From positions 558,001 through 622,000 of the forward strand of contig JAEZLH010000017.1 in assembly GCA_023435895.1 (NCBI GenBank): DNA of 64,000 nucleotides. The letters are read 5' to 3'. The notes below the pieces were generated by a model that saw only the letters and a list, made by a program, of their open reading frames with translations, had not been told where the DNA came from and did no database searches. The position numbers were made by a program, and so were the translations under genes. The stretch is from Bacillota bacterium. Lineage in GTDB: Bacteria > Bacillota > Clostridia > Lachnospirales > Lachnospiraceae. Positions 8,454-16,863 of the stretch are shown here, one piece after another; the first letter of the stretch is position 1; every line of letters starts with the position of its first letter.

Positions 8454-8921
8454 ATAGTCTATGATAAAAAGAAGGATTGTAAGAAAATCTCTATAACAGA
8501 GCTATGGAAAGGTAAATTCAGTTATCGTAAATTCCATGATTATATGTATGACTCGGTAGGGAAAGAATATGGATTTGACCGTGGAGAGAAGCATGATTTT
8601 GGAGAAGCCCATTTCATTCCTCTTACCGACAGAGCAAACCAGATAATTGAGAATGCTAGAGAGTTAAATCCGGAAGGTGAGTTCATCTTTAAAAGAGATA
8701 GAGAACGATTAACTGCAAGAACTGTTACCTATTGGCTTAGTAAATATTGCAGAGATGTAGGTATTACCTACAAGAGTCCACATTGTACAAGAAGGACAAC
8801 TACAAGCCGATTGAGTACAGCAGGAATGCCACTGGATAAGATACGGGATATTCTCGGACAAGTCGATAAAAAGATTACACTTGGGTATATTTATAAACCA
8901 AATACGGAACAAGTGAACTGA
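8454..8921 (+). pseudogene. Tyrosine recombinase relic: C-terminal catalytic half
   Basis: An open frame from 8454 (no start codon, stop just upstream) encodes the C-terminal half of a phage/ICE-type integrase: FGEAHFIPLTDRANQII (beta-hairpin region), YWLSKYCRDVGITY, then HCTRRTTTSRL, where H and R fit the HxxR box, LDKIRDILGQ, and a final ITLGYIY with the nucleophilic tyrosine. The usual histidine after LG is glutamine. The N-terminal half and the first catalytic arginine are missing, so it is inactive. An ATG at 8544 could start a 125-residue product, but it has no ribosome site. Confidence 0.75.
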
Positions 8922-9004
8922 AATATCATAAATATTGCATTGTATAAGTGCTAATAAAAGTAGTGCACAGATGAGCGCTTATGAAAATCCCCTGAAAATT
9001 TCAT

Positions 9005-9040
9005 AAGCGCGAGACGGGGAACCCGCGCCTCCTCGCAGTG
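9005..9040 (-). other. tRNA 3'-end relic 4
   Basis: The minus strand reads CACTGCGAGGAGGCGCG, then a shortened GGTTCCCCGTCTCGCGCTT. The T-loop has lost several bases. The first part matches relic 2 at 4678-4716; the end matches tRNA-Gly. Confidence 0.6.
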
Positions 9041-9114
9041 TCATTGCTTAGTAAAATGCACTCCGCAAAGCAACAGGAAGAACAAGAATCTCGGCGTGAG
9101 AGCCTCCATTCTAG

Positions 9115-9152
9115 CTCTTCCAAATCTTTCTCTGTGAGAGTGCAAATCTGAT
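9115..9152 (-). repeat. Right copy of the 38-bp tRNA-flank repeat
   Basis: Identical to 7211-7248. It lies downstream of the tRNA-Gly terminator on the minus strand. Confidence 0.8.
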
Positions 9153-9163
9153 TTCGAACAGAA

Positions 9164-9203
9164 TAAAAAGAAAGTCCATCTTGTCAGATGAACCTTCTTT
9201 TTA
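9164..9203 (-). terminator. tRNA-Gly terminator
   Basis: Minus-strand hairpin with arms AAGAAGG..TTCATC and GATGGACTTTCTT around a short loop, followed by a T-run, just after the tRNA 3' end. Confidence 0.75.
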
Positions 9204-9206
9204 TTA

Positions 9207-9278
9207 AGCGCGAGACGGGATTCGAACCCGCGACCCTCGCCTTGGCAAGGCGATACTCCACCACTGAGCCACTCGCGC
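9207..9278 (-). tRNA. tRNA-Gly (anticodon GCC)
   Basis: A complete cloverleaf: seven-pair acceptor GCGCGAG/CTCGCGC, D-arm with GGTGG, anticodon stem TCGCC/GGCGA around loop TTGCCAA (anticodon GCC), T-arm GCGGG-TTCGAAT-CCCGT, discriminator U. CCA is not encoded. It is the only intact copy beside four 3'-end relics on its left, and is a natural integration target. Confidence 0.95.
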
Positions 9279-9325
9279 ATATTCTGTTGTTTGCTCATTT
9301 CTTATATCTCGTAAGCACATTAATT

Positions 9326-9354
9326 AATATACTATAGATTGAATCACTTGTCAA
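9326..9354 (-). promoter_or_regulatory. tRNA-Gly promoter
   Basis: TTGACA (9349-9354), a 17-base spacer and TATATT (9326-9331) on the minus strand, about 48 bases upstream of the mature tRNA 5' end. Confidence 0.75.
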
Positions 9355-9399
9355 CAGAATTTTAAGAAATTTTTTTATTATTTAAACAATATGTTGAAT

Positions 9400-10164
9400 T
9401 CAACCAATTGTGATGGTACGAACATACACATTGCTGCGAAATTGCTTGGTTGTTAAGGTATCGGAGACACCAAGGGACACCTCCACCCATAATTCTTCCG
9501 CAGCAAGCAGAAGATTAGCAAGCATAATTCCCATATCCACCATCTTGTTATGATCCAGCGCTTTTGCAATTAGGCTATTTCTTCTGGTGAAAATGTGAAT
9601 TCGGTTCTTGAATACAACAAACCGCCAGGGCTGGCTGTTGTAACTGGAAGGGGCAAGGCGTGCAGCAGTAAGCAGATGCTTAATATCTGCGGGAACCTCT
9701 TCCTTATAGACAATGACATCTTCCTCAGGAAGACATTTTTCCTCTGGCTTATCGACGGACAAAGGAGTAGAAGTCTTGCCAAAGGCAAGCGCAACCACAT
9801 AGTCATATTTCATTGTGGATTTTAGACCATAGCCAGGGCTTTTATATTGGATACAGGTACCCAAGCCCTTTGAAATAATGTAAAGGCTGAGTTGTTGCAT
9901 CAGATAGCCGGCGTTCAACAAATAATCTTCCTTTTCTTCGGAAGAGATGCAAATATAATAGGGAGCTTTTATTTGAAAAGGGCCAAAAAAGCCTTGTTTT
10001 TCTTCTATGTTACTTACCAGCTTAAATTCTACGGAAATACCGTCGATAAGCACAGGAATAGAGTTCGCAAATTCCAATATATCTGCGAGAACCTTCCATT
10101 CCAGCTTTTCATTAAGAAAGTGCTTTACTGCCTTTCTTGAATAAATAGCATCAAATGTATTCAT
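9400..10164 (-). CDS. Nitroreductase family protein (TM1586-type)
   Basis: 254 residues of FMN-binding nitroreductase fold. The N-terminal half opens MNTFDAIYSRKAVKHF, the usual SRRSVRxF phosphate-binding start, and the C-terminal half has a second LLTAARLAPSSYNSQPWRFVVF motif that contacts FMN. The doubled architecture fits the putative TM nitroreductase subfamily of 250-270 residues. The electron acceptor is unknown. The ATG at 10164 follows GAAGG; a longer frame runs into the AraC gene and is unlikely. The gene starts 19 bases after the AraC-type regulator on the same strand, so the two probably form one transcript. Confidence 0.82.
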   Translation of the reverse strand: MNTFDAIYSRKAVKHFLNEKLEWKVLADILEFANSIPVLIDGISVEFKLVSNIEEKQGFFGPFQIKAPYYICISSEEKEDYLLNAGYLMQQLSLYIISKGLGTCIQYKSPGYGLKSTMKYDYVVALAFGKTSTPLSVDKPEEKCLPEEDVIVYKEEVPADIKHLLTAARLAPSSYNSQPWRFVVFKNRIHIFTRRNSLIAKALDHNKMVDMGIMLANLLLAAEELWVEVSLGVSDTLTTKQFRSNVYVRTITIG

Positions 10165-10183
10165 AATACAATAACCTTCTTCC

Positions 10184-11053
10184 TTATTCGCTTGATGCAT
10201 CCTGGCGCAGGGCTCTCTTTTTATAATATAAAGGAGAGACACCGTAATATTTCTTAAATAGCTTACTGAAATGGTATACGTCGTCGTAACCAACCTGAGT
10301 TGCGATGCTCTTAATGCTGCCGCTGTCAGGGTTCAGTAAGATGTCTTTTGCTTTTTCCAAACGAATTTTTATCAAATAGTTTATGGGCGATTCACCGGTT
10401 TCTTCTTTGAAAATCTTCGAGATATAAACTGGACTCAGATAGATATTATGTGCAATTTGTTCCAAAGATATCTTGTTCTCATAATTTTCATTCAAATAAT
10501 TTATGATACGGTTTACCGCATAGTTTTTGTTGTAGGATTCAAAATTGCAGCCCTTCTGGTCACACTTCTCTATTTCCGAAATTTCACGCATTACAAGAAG
10601 CAGCATCTGCATAAGGTGTGTTTTGAACATAAAGTATCTTCCGATTTGATTGCGTTCCTTCTCTGCAATCATAGCATAGCAGTGCATGGATACCTCTTGC
10701 CTCAGTTCAGAGGACATGTGTATGATGCAACCACCATTTCTTAGTTCTATGGAATTAGGAGACATATTTTTAAATTGAAAATCGGTAAAGCCAGCAATGA
10801 ATTCAATGGTCGGTTCCTTTGGATTGGAAACAATATGAGTGTGCTTTACTCCGGGATTACAAATAACAAGATCTCCCGGTTCTACATCATATTCTGCGCC
10901 TTCCACCAAATATTTTCCTTTACCTGACAATATATAGGCTAATTCTGTGTAATCGTGATCATGATAAACGCCTTCAGAAAGCATTTTTACTTTTGTTACA
11001 TAGAACACAGTAGGATTAAAGTCATTATATGTTATATCATAATCAAAAGCCAT
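10184..11053 (-). CDS. AraC-family regulator with N-terminal cupin
   Basis: 289 residues. An N-terminal cupin sensor (HDHDYTELAYILSGKGKYLVEG, EPGDLVICNPGVKHTH) is followed by a C-terminal double helix-turn-helix at about 180-285 (ISLEQIAHNIYLSPVYISKIFKEETGESPINYL and IKSIATQVGYDDVYHFSKLFKKYYGVSP). This is the layout of AraC regulators that sense small molecules through the cupin. It precedes the nitroreductase in an apparent two-gene operon, so that gene is its likely target. GGGGAT lies five bases before the ATG. Confidence 0.88.
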   Translation of the reverse strand: MAFDYDITYNDFNPTVFYVTKVKMLSEGVYHDHDYTELAYILSGKGKYLVEGAEYDVEPGDLVICNPGVKHTHIVSNPKEPTIEFIAGFTDFQFKNMSPNSIELRNGGCIIHMSSELRQEVSMHCYAMIAEKERNQIGRYFMFKTHLMQMLLLVMREISEIEKCDQKGCNFESYNKNYAVNRIINYLNENYENKISLEQIAHNIYLSPVYISKIFKEETGESPINYLIKIRLEKAKDILLNPDSGSIKSIATQVGYDDVYHFSKLFKKYYGVSPLYYKKRALRQDASSE

Positions 11054-11092
11054 AATATCCCCAATCTGCCGTGCGGCTAATACAATAAAAAT

Positions 11093-11122
11093 ATTATAGC
11101 ATTAGTTTATGAAAGAGGTAAA
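11093..11122 (-). promoter_or_regulatory. Promoter of the AraC-nitroreductase unit
   Basis: Minus strand TTTACC (11117-11122), an 18-base spacer and TATAAT (11093-11098), about 40 bases before the AraC start codon. Confidence 0.6.
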
Positions 11123-11319
11123 CAGATTTTTAAAAAATTTTACAATGAATATAGGAGAATTTTAGATGAAAAATGGGGTGGTTTGCGATAATTTTGCACA
11201 AGCCCACCTATAATTACAGCAGTTGTCACTTTCTGGTATTGCTTGTTTCAGGGAGGTAAATGCGTTAAAATGTAGTTTAGGAAATGGGTTTATTGATAGA
11301 AATAGAACAGGAGTGAAGT

Positions 11320-12393
11320 ATGTCATACGATTATGAGGAGATTGTACCGTATCTGTTAGACTGGTTTAAATACAACGCAAGAATCCTTGCCTGGAGGGAG
11401 GAACCCCTTCCCTATTATGTATGGGTATCCGAAATCATGCTTCAGCAGACCAGAGTGGAAGCAGTAAAAGGGTATTTTGACCGCTTTATCACAGCACTAC
11501 CTAATATTAAGGCACTCGCAGAGGCAGATGAGGAAATATTACTCAAGCTTTGGGAGGGACTTGGATATTATAACAGGGTGAGGAACCTGCAGAGGGCTGC
11601 CCAGGTGGTAGTCAAAGATTTTGGAGGAGAGTTGCCGCCAGATTATGAAACGCTTTTGACCCTTCCGGGAATTGGAGAGTATACGGCGGGTGCCATTGCT
11701 TCCATTGCTTTTCAAATACCCGTACCGGCAGTTGACGGAAATGTACTTCGGGTAACAAAACGTATTTCCGGGAGCTTCGATGATATTACCAAGAATTCCG
11801 TTAAGAAGGAATTATGGCAGGATTTGATTAAGGTAACTCCGAAAGATAAACCAGGAAACTTTAATCAATCATTGATGGAGCTTGGAGCCACGGTATGCCT
11901 GCCAAATGGAAAGCCCCTATGTGAAAAATGCCCGGTAATGCATTTATGCAAAGCATTTCATGAAGATAATGTTATGAAGATCCCGGTAAAGCCACCGAAG
12001 AAGGAGCGCAGAAAGGAAGACCGTACAATTTTGCTTTTGGAATACCAACACCGATTTGCTCTTCGAAAACGAGAAAGTAAAGGTCTGCTTGCAGGATTAT
12101 GGGAGCTGCCAGGAGTGGAAGGAACCTTACATAAGGAAGAAATTCAATCCATGGTAAGTCGGATGGGAATCAAAATTGCAGGTCTTAGCGAACTTGGTAA
12201 GGCAAAGCATATATTTTCCCATGTTGAATGGCATATGATCGGGTATCATATTAGATTGTCCGATGATATAATAAAGAAGGAAATGTTTCAGCACTGTCTT
12301 TGGGTGAGCGAGGGGGATATGAAGGAGCAATATAGTATACCGAATGCATTCTCTGCATATACCCGGGATATTTTAAATGATGCAAATGATTGA
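11320..12393 (+). CDS. mutY: A/G-specific adenine DNA glycosylase MutY
   Basis: 357 residues. It removes adenine mispaired with 8-oxoguanine. Visible parts: catalytic Glu38 in WVSEIMLQQTR, helix-hairpin-helix LPGIGEYTAGAI (115-126), catalytic Asp139 in PAVDGNVLRV, and four cysteines at 193, 201, 204 and 210 for the [4Fe-4S] cluster. The first spacing is seven residues rather than the six of E. coli. From about 225 a NUDIX-like domain (TILLLEYQHRFALRKR, GLWELPG, HIFSHVEWHM) recognises 8-oxoG. Length is normal. It stands alone between the AraC unit and a lipoprotein gene. Confidence 0.95.
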   Translation: MSYDYEEIVPYLLDWFKYNARILAWREEPLPYYVWVSEIMLQQTRVEAVKGYFDRFITALPNIKALAEADEEILLKLWEGLGYYNRVRNLQRAAQVVVKDFGGELPPDYETLLTLPGIGEYTAGAIASIAFQIPVPAVDGNVLRVTKRISGSFDDITKNSVKKELWQDLIKVTPKDKPGNFNQSLMELGATVCLPNGKPLCEKCPVMHLCKAFHEDNVMKIPVKPPKKERRKEDRTILLLEYQHRFALRKRESKGLLAGLWELPGVEGTLHKEEIQSMVSRMGIKIAGLSELGKAKHIFSHVEWHMIGYHIRLSDDIIKKEMFQHCLWVSEGDMKEQYSIPNAFSAYTRDILNDAND

Positions 12394-12500
12394 TTAAGGA
12401 GTCAAAAACAAATACTCATTCTTGGAAATATTGCCAAGTTATAAATGGGGAATGAACAGTAATTTATAATCTTGGAATCAAGAATATGGTAATTAATAGT

Positions 12501-12528
12501 TGTAATCTGTGTTAAGTATGTTATGATA
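12501..12528 (+). promoter_or_regulatory. Promoter of the SH3b lipoprotein
   Basis: TTGTAA (12501-12506), a 16-base spacer and TATGAT (12523-12528), 68 bases before the start codon. Confidence 0.5.
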
Positions 12529-12595
12529 TTAGTGATTGTTTAGTGAACAATAAATAAAAAGTCACAGGATAAGTGTATTAAAATTGGAGGTTAAA

Positions 12596-13213
12596 ATGAA
12601 AAAGAGCATATATTTTTTAATCATAATGACAGTAATCTTGTTGTCAGGTTGTGGTAAGAAAGAGACGATGATAGAATTCATGCCCACCCCTGTACCAACA
12701 GAAGGAACAACTGGAACGGATATCGAACCCAGTAAAGAAGCCGAAGCAACCCAAGCACCGACACCTACCCAAACCCCAGAGTATACGGGAGACACTACTA
12801 CAAAGTATGTAAATGTGGGTCTGCCTGGCGATACCCTGAATGTAAGACCAAATCCGTCTACAGAAGGCGAACCAGTAGGCAAATTAAATCATGCGGAAAA
12901 AGTAGAAGTGATTTCAGTTGAAAAAGACTGGGCAAGTATTTTATATAATGGTAAGGTGTGTTATGTAAAAGCAATGTATCTTGTGGATAAAGAGCCGGTA
13001 GCTGCTGACCCGACGGTGGCACCAACAAAGGAGCCGACTAAGGAACCTACCAAGGCACCATCAAAAGCGCCTACAAAAGCTCCTACGAAAGCACCGACCA
13101 AGGAGCCAACCAAAAAACCTACTAAGGAACCCACCAAAAAGCCTGAAGTAACACCAACACAAAAACCAGATAATAGTGATCCTACCCCTACACCGGAAGG
13201 ACCACAGATTTAG
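12596..13213 (+). CDS. Lipoprotein with bacterial SH3 domain and Thr-Lys-Pro repeat tail
   Basis: 205 residues. The signal peptide ends in a lipobox LLSGC with Cys19 as the lipidation site. A spacer rich in T, P and E leads to an SH3b domain at about 66-125 (VNVGLPGDTLNVRPNPSTEGEPVGKL, KDWASILYNGKVCYVKAMYL), a fold that often binds cell-wall peptides. The last 75 residues are tetrapeptide repeats (TKEP, TKAP, TKKP), a flexible basic wall-spanning tail. The ATG at 12596 follows GGAGG; a TTG four codons earlier is part of the ribosome site. It converges with the LysR gene, only four bases apart. Confidence 0.85.
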   Translation: MKKSIYFLIIMTVILLSGCGKKETMIEFMPTPVPTEGTTGTDIEPSKEAEATQAPTPTQTPEYTGDTTTKYVNVGLPGDTLNVRPNPSTEGEPVGKLNHAEKVEVISVEKDWASILYNGKVCYVKAMYLVDKEPVAADPTVAPTKEPTKEPTKAPSKAPTKAPTKAPTKEPTKKPTKEPTKKPEVTPTQKPDNSDPTPTPEGPQI

Positions 13214-13217
13214 TTCA

Positions 13218-14102
13218 TCAAGTATGAACAAACTGCATAAATTTCATCATTGATTCAGAGAGGTAGGCATTCTTCAGATAGGAGAAGCCCACCTCTCTTT
13301 TTGGTATGGGAGCTTTTAACGGTAGAGGAATAAGTAATCCTTTTTCAATCTCCTCCTCAACAAAAGCCCTGATTACACAGGCAATTCCCAAACTCGTCTT
13401 TGCAAATTCAATCAAGAGATCCATGCTGCTTATCTCCAAAATATGCATTGGAACAATGTTATTGGTTTCGAAATAATGATTGATGGATTGTCTGGAGACA
13501 TTTTCTTCGTCCAACAGCATAATATTAGCACTGGAAAAAATATCATCACCGTTTCCTCGAACCTTTAGATTATTCAGGTAACTGGGTGTAGCCACAAACA
13601 CGTCCTCAATCTCGCCTAGGGAGTGAAAGTGAAAAGTATCACGATTAGAAGGTGAAGCAACCAGCCCGATGTCCAGGTCATTGCTTTCTAATAACTTTAA
13701 GGTATGGGATGAGGATTGATTGTCAATTGTAATTTTAATATGCGGATTTTCCCTGACGAAACCATCCAGGTAGGGAAGCAGCAGATATTTGCACAGGGTA
13801 ATACTTGCACCGATTCGAAGGTGACCTATGCCTAGCTCCCTTATTCTTTTCAGACTTTCCTCTGCTCTGGTCAAACTTTCAAAGGCACTTTTTGTGTGCT
13901 CATAAAGTAACATACCTTCATCGGTTAGTATCACACCTCTTGAATTTCGGATAAATAAGGTGGTATTTAGATTCTCTTCTAATGTTTGAATTGCTTTGCT
14001 GACGGCAGGTTGACTTATGAACAGCTGTTTCGCTGCTTTTGAAATGTTTCCGTTCTCTGCCACGCTGTTAAAAATATAGTAAAAGGATAAGTTTTGCTCC
14101 AT
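13218..14102 (-). CDS. LysR-family regulator, divergent from leuBCD
   Basis: 294 residues. N-terminal winged helix-turn-helix (FNSVAENGNISKAAKQLFISQPAVSKAIQTLEENLNTTLFIR) and a substrate-binding effector domain from about 90 (GHLRIGASITLCKYLLLPYL, LDIGLVASPSN). LysR regulators usually activate the divergent neighbour when a pathway intermediate binds. Here that is leuBCD, so an isopropylmalate-type signal is a reasonable guess. AGGAGGG lies five bases before the ATG. A perfect dyad at 14122-14138 is the likely binding site. Confidence 0.9.
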   Translation of the reverse strand: MEQNLSFYYIFNSVAENGNISKAAKQLFISQPAVSKAIQTLEENLNTTLFIRNSRGVILTDEGMLLYEHTKSAFESLTRAEESLKRIRELGIGHLRIGASITLCKYLLLPYLDGFVRENPHIKITIDNQSSSHTLKLLESNDLDIGLVASPSNRDTFHFHSLGEIEDVFVATPSYLNNLKVRGNGDDIFSSANIMLLDEENVSRQSINHYFETNNIVPMHILEISSMDLLIEFAKTSLGIACVIRAFVEEEIEKGLLIPLPLKAPIPKREVGFSYLKNAYLSESMMKFMQFVHT

Positions 14103-14121
14103 ATGACCCTCCTTGGATTAA

Positions 14122-14190
14122 TATAACTACAGGTTATAAAAGATATTATTAATATGTATTTTAATTATAACAAGGCTTATGTTAAAATAG
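14122..14190 (+). promoter_or_regulatory. LysR-type site and leuB promoter
   Basis: TATAAC-N5-GTTATA at 14122-14138 is a perfect 17-bp dyad containing the T-N11-A pattern of LysR sites. A -10 box TAAAAT lies at 14185-14190 with no good -35, as in activator-dependent promoters. The dyad centre is about 67 bases before the inferred transcription start, the normal place for a LysR recognition site. Confidence 0.65.
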
Positions 14191-14470
14191 CAATAAGAAA
14201 TGCGAAACACGGGTCGGATAAATTCGATAACCATTCAATATCTAGGTTACGTTCTATATTGTTGGGGGTAATAAAATTTTTATAAAGCTTAGTTAATAGC
14301 CTTCTTTTCTAAGCAGCTGAGGGAGAGGAACACACGTGACGCTCCCTCGATTCAAAATCATGGAAGTTTAATGCTTGTGATAAATAAAGCTTAAACCTTT
14401 TCACATTTAAATAATTGGTAATGATTATAAAGGTAATACCTTATTAATAAATAAATCGGAGGGTAGCACA
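14191..14470 (+). other. Long leuBCD leader
   Basis: About 270 transcribed bases before leuB. A GAGGGAG/CTCCCTC hairpin lies at 14319-14348. There is no T-box core sequence, no clear leucine-rich leader peptide and no terminator T-run. A seven-codon frame reading MLVINKA is too short to support. Confidence 0.4.
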
Positions 14471-15553
14471 ATGAACTATAATATCGCAGTGATTCCAGGG
14501 GACGGAATTGGGCCTGAGATTATCACAGAAGCAAAAAAAGTATTGGATACCATTGGAATTAAATTTGGGCATGATTTTAACTACACGGAAGTACTAATGG
14601 GAGGGGTATCCATTGATGCAACAGGGGAACCATTAACGAAAGAAGCTTTAGAGATTGTCAAGAAGAGTGATTCAGTGTTGCTTGGAGCCGTGGGAGGCAA
14701 TGTTGGACAGTCCAATTGGTATAGCCTGCCGCCCCACCTTAGACCAGAAGCGGGACTTTTGGCAATTAGAAAAGGACTGGGATTGTTTGCAAACATCCGC
14801 CCTGCTGTACTATTTGATGAACTAAAGGGAGCCTGTCCGCTAAAGGAAGAGATTATCGGGGATGGTTTTGATTTCGTTGTAATGAGAGAACTGACTGGTG
14901 GGCTTTATTTTGGTGAACGAAGTACGGTGGAAGAGAACGGAATAAGAAAAGCCACAGATACACTGGTATACGATGAAAATGAAATCAGAAGGATTGCAAA
15001 ATGGGCTTTTGAGATCGCCATGAAGAGAAATAAAAAAGTATGTAGCGTGGATAAGGCAAATGTACTTGACTCCTCCAGATTGTGGAGACAGGTTACAAAG
15101 GAAGTTTCAAAGGATTATCCTGAAGTGGAGCTATCCGATATGCTGGTGGATAATTGTGCAATGCAGCTGGTGAAGGATCCCCGCCAATTCGATGTGATTC
15201 TGACAGAGAATATGTTCGGTGATATTTTGTCGGATGAAGCAAGTATGGTTACCGGCTCCATCGGAATGTTAGCATCAGCAAGTCTTGGCGATACAAAGCT
15301 TGGCTTGTATGAACCCAGCCATGGTTCTGCACCTGATATCGCAGGTCAGAACAAGGCTAATCCTATTGCAACAATTCTATCTGCAGCAATGATGCTTCGC
15401 TATTCATTTGATCTGGAGAAGGAAGCGGATGCCATCGAGAAAGCGGTAAAGGAAGTACTAAAGAATGGGTATCGCACCATTGATATTATGTCAGAGGGGA
15501 TGACGCTTGTAGGAACCGAAGAAATGGGCGAGTTGGTTATTGCTAATATTTGA
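14471..15553 (+). CDS. leuB: 3-isopropylmalate dehydrogenase
   Basis: 360 residues, normal length. It oxidises and decarboxylates 3-isopropylmalate to 2-oxoisocaproate with NAD+, the third step of leucine synthesis. Signatures: IAVIPGDGIGPEI at the N-terminus, the substrate arginines in LLAIRKGLGLFANIRP and MRELTGGLYFGER, VDKANVLDSSRLWR, metal aspartates in DNCAMQL and LTENMFGDILSDEASMVTGSIGMLASA, and the NAD loop EPSHGSAPDIAGQNKANPIA. CGGAGGG is the ribosome site. First gene of leuBCD; leuA is not in the window. Confidence 0.96.
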   Translation: MNYNIAVIPGDGIGPEIITEAKKVLDTIGIKFGHDFNYTEVLMGGVSIDATGEPLTKEALEIVKKSDSVLLGAVGGNVGQSNWYSLPPHLRPEAGLLAIRKGLGLFANIRPAVLFDELKGACPLKEEIIGDGFDFVVMRELTGGLYFGERSTVEENGIRKATDTLVYDENEIRRIAKWAFEIAMKRNKKVCSVDKANVLDSSRLWRQVTKEVSKDYPEVELSDMLVDNCAMQLVKDPRQFDVILTENMFGDILSDEASMVTGSIGMLASASLGDTKLGLYEPSHGSAPDIAGQNKANPIATILSAAMMLRYSFDLEKEADAIEKAVKEVLKNGYRTIDIMSEGMTLVGTEEMGELVIANI

Positions 15554-15585
15554 TCCAAAAGTTGATTGGAAAAGGAGGATTTGTG

Positions 15586-16851
15586 ATGGGAATGACAATG
15601 ACACAAAAAATATTGGCTGCACATGCGGGGCTTGATCAAGTTGTAGCAGGTCAATTAATCGAGGCGGATTTAGATTTAGTACTGGGCAATGACGTGACTG
15701 CTCCGGTAGCCATTCATGAGATGGAGAAGATGACAATTAAGAAGGTATTTGATAAGGATAAGATTGCACTCGTTCCGGATCATTTTACACCGAATAAGGA
15801 TATTAAATCTGCAGAGCATTGCAAATGTGTACGAGAATTTGCAATGGATCAGGAGATTACGAACTACTTTGAAATTGGGGAGATGGGAATTGAGCATGCA
15901 CTTTTGCCAGAGAAAGGCTTAGTGGTAGCAGGGGATGTGGTAATCGGAGCGGATTCCCATACCTGTACCTATGGAGCACTGGGAGCCTTTTCTACCGGTG
16001 TTGGAAGTACCGATATGGCAGCGGGCATGGCAACCGGTAAGGCATGGTTTAAGGTTCCCTCCGCATTGAAGTTTGTTCTGACCGGAAAGCCTTCCACTTG
16101 GGTGAGCGGCAAAGATGTAATCCTTCATATCATAGGTATGATAGGGGTGGATGGCGCATTATATAAATCTATGGAATTCGTAGGAGATGGTATCAGTGAG
16201 CTATCTATGGATGATCGGTTTGCAATGGCGAATATGGCGATTGAAGCAGGTGCCAAAAATGGTATCTTTCCTGTGGATGAAGCAGCAATTGAATATATTA
16301 AGGAGCATTCCGCAAAAGAATATAAGGTATATGAGGCGGATGAGGATGCGGTTTATGATGAAACCTACACCATTGATCTTTCTGCCTTAAAGCCAACGGT
16401 TGCATTCCCCCATCTTCCGGAGAATACTAGAACCATTGATGAGGTTGGGGATATCAAAATCGATCAAGTTGTAATTGGTTCCTGTACCAATGGTAGAATT
16501 GAGGATTTAAGAGTTGCAGCGAAGATTCTGGAAGGAAAAAAAGTCGCAAAGGGTATGCGTGTAATTGTATTCCCAGCTACCCAAGCTATCTATCTACAAG
16601 CAATGGAAGAAGGCTTGCTGGCAACCTTTATTAAAGCGGGAGCTGTGGTAAGCACACCCACCTGTGGTCCTTGCCTTGGAGGACATATGGGAATTCTGGC
16701 TAAGGGAGAAAGAGCGGTGGCAACCACCAATCGTAACTTTGTAGGTCGTATGGGACATGTGGAATCAGAAGTTTATCTTGCAAGTCCTGCTGTTGCGGCA
16801 GCCAGTGCAATAACCGGTAAGATATCAGGTCCCGCTGAGCTGGGATTATAA
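15586..16851 (+). CDS. leuC: 3-isopropylmalate dehydratase large subunit
   Basis: 421 residues, the short form typical of anaerobes and archaea. With LeuD it isomerises 2- to 3-isopropylmalate. The [4Fe-4S] ligands are the cysteine in VIGSCTNGRIED and the two in CGPCLGGHMG. GADSHTCTYGALGAFSTGVGSTD-type motifs are present. AAGGAGG eight bases before the ATG at 15586 decides the start; an upstream extension overlaps leuB and lacks a ribosome site. LeuD follows after 12 bases. Confidence 0.95.
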   Translation: MGMTMTQKILAAHAGLDQVVAGQLIEADLDLVLGNDVTAPVAIHEMEKMTIKKVFDKDKIALVPDHFTPNKDIKSAEHCKCVREFAMDQEITNYFEIGEMGIEHALLPEKGLVVAGDVVIGADSHTCTYGALGAFSTGVGSTDMAAGMATGKAWFKVPSALKFVLTGKPSTWVSGKDVILHIIGMIGVDGALYKSMEFVGDGISELSMDDRFAMANMAIEAGAKNGIFPVDEAAIEYIKEHSAKEYKVYEADEDAVYDETYTIDLSALKPTVAFPHLPENTRTIDEVGDIKIDQVVIGSCTNGRIEDLRVAAKILEGKKVAKGMRVIVFPATQAIYLQAMEEGLLATFIKAGAVVSTPTCGPCLGGHMGILAKGERAVATTNRNFVGRMGHVESEVYLASPAVAAASAITGKISGPAELGL

Positions 16852-16863
16852 TAGGAGGTAGTT

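Noticed and set aside
9041..9298. 85-codon minus-strand frame covering the tRNA-Gly gene
   Set aside because: It runs through a structural RNA gene and its terminator, so it is not a protein gene.
14191..14470. T-box or leucine attenuator in the leuB leader
   Set aside because: No T-box core, no leucine codon run, and the one GC-rich hairpin has no T-run.
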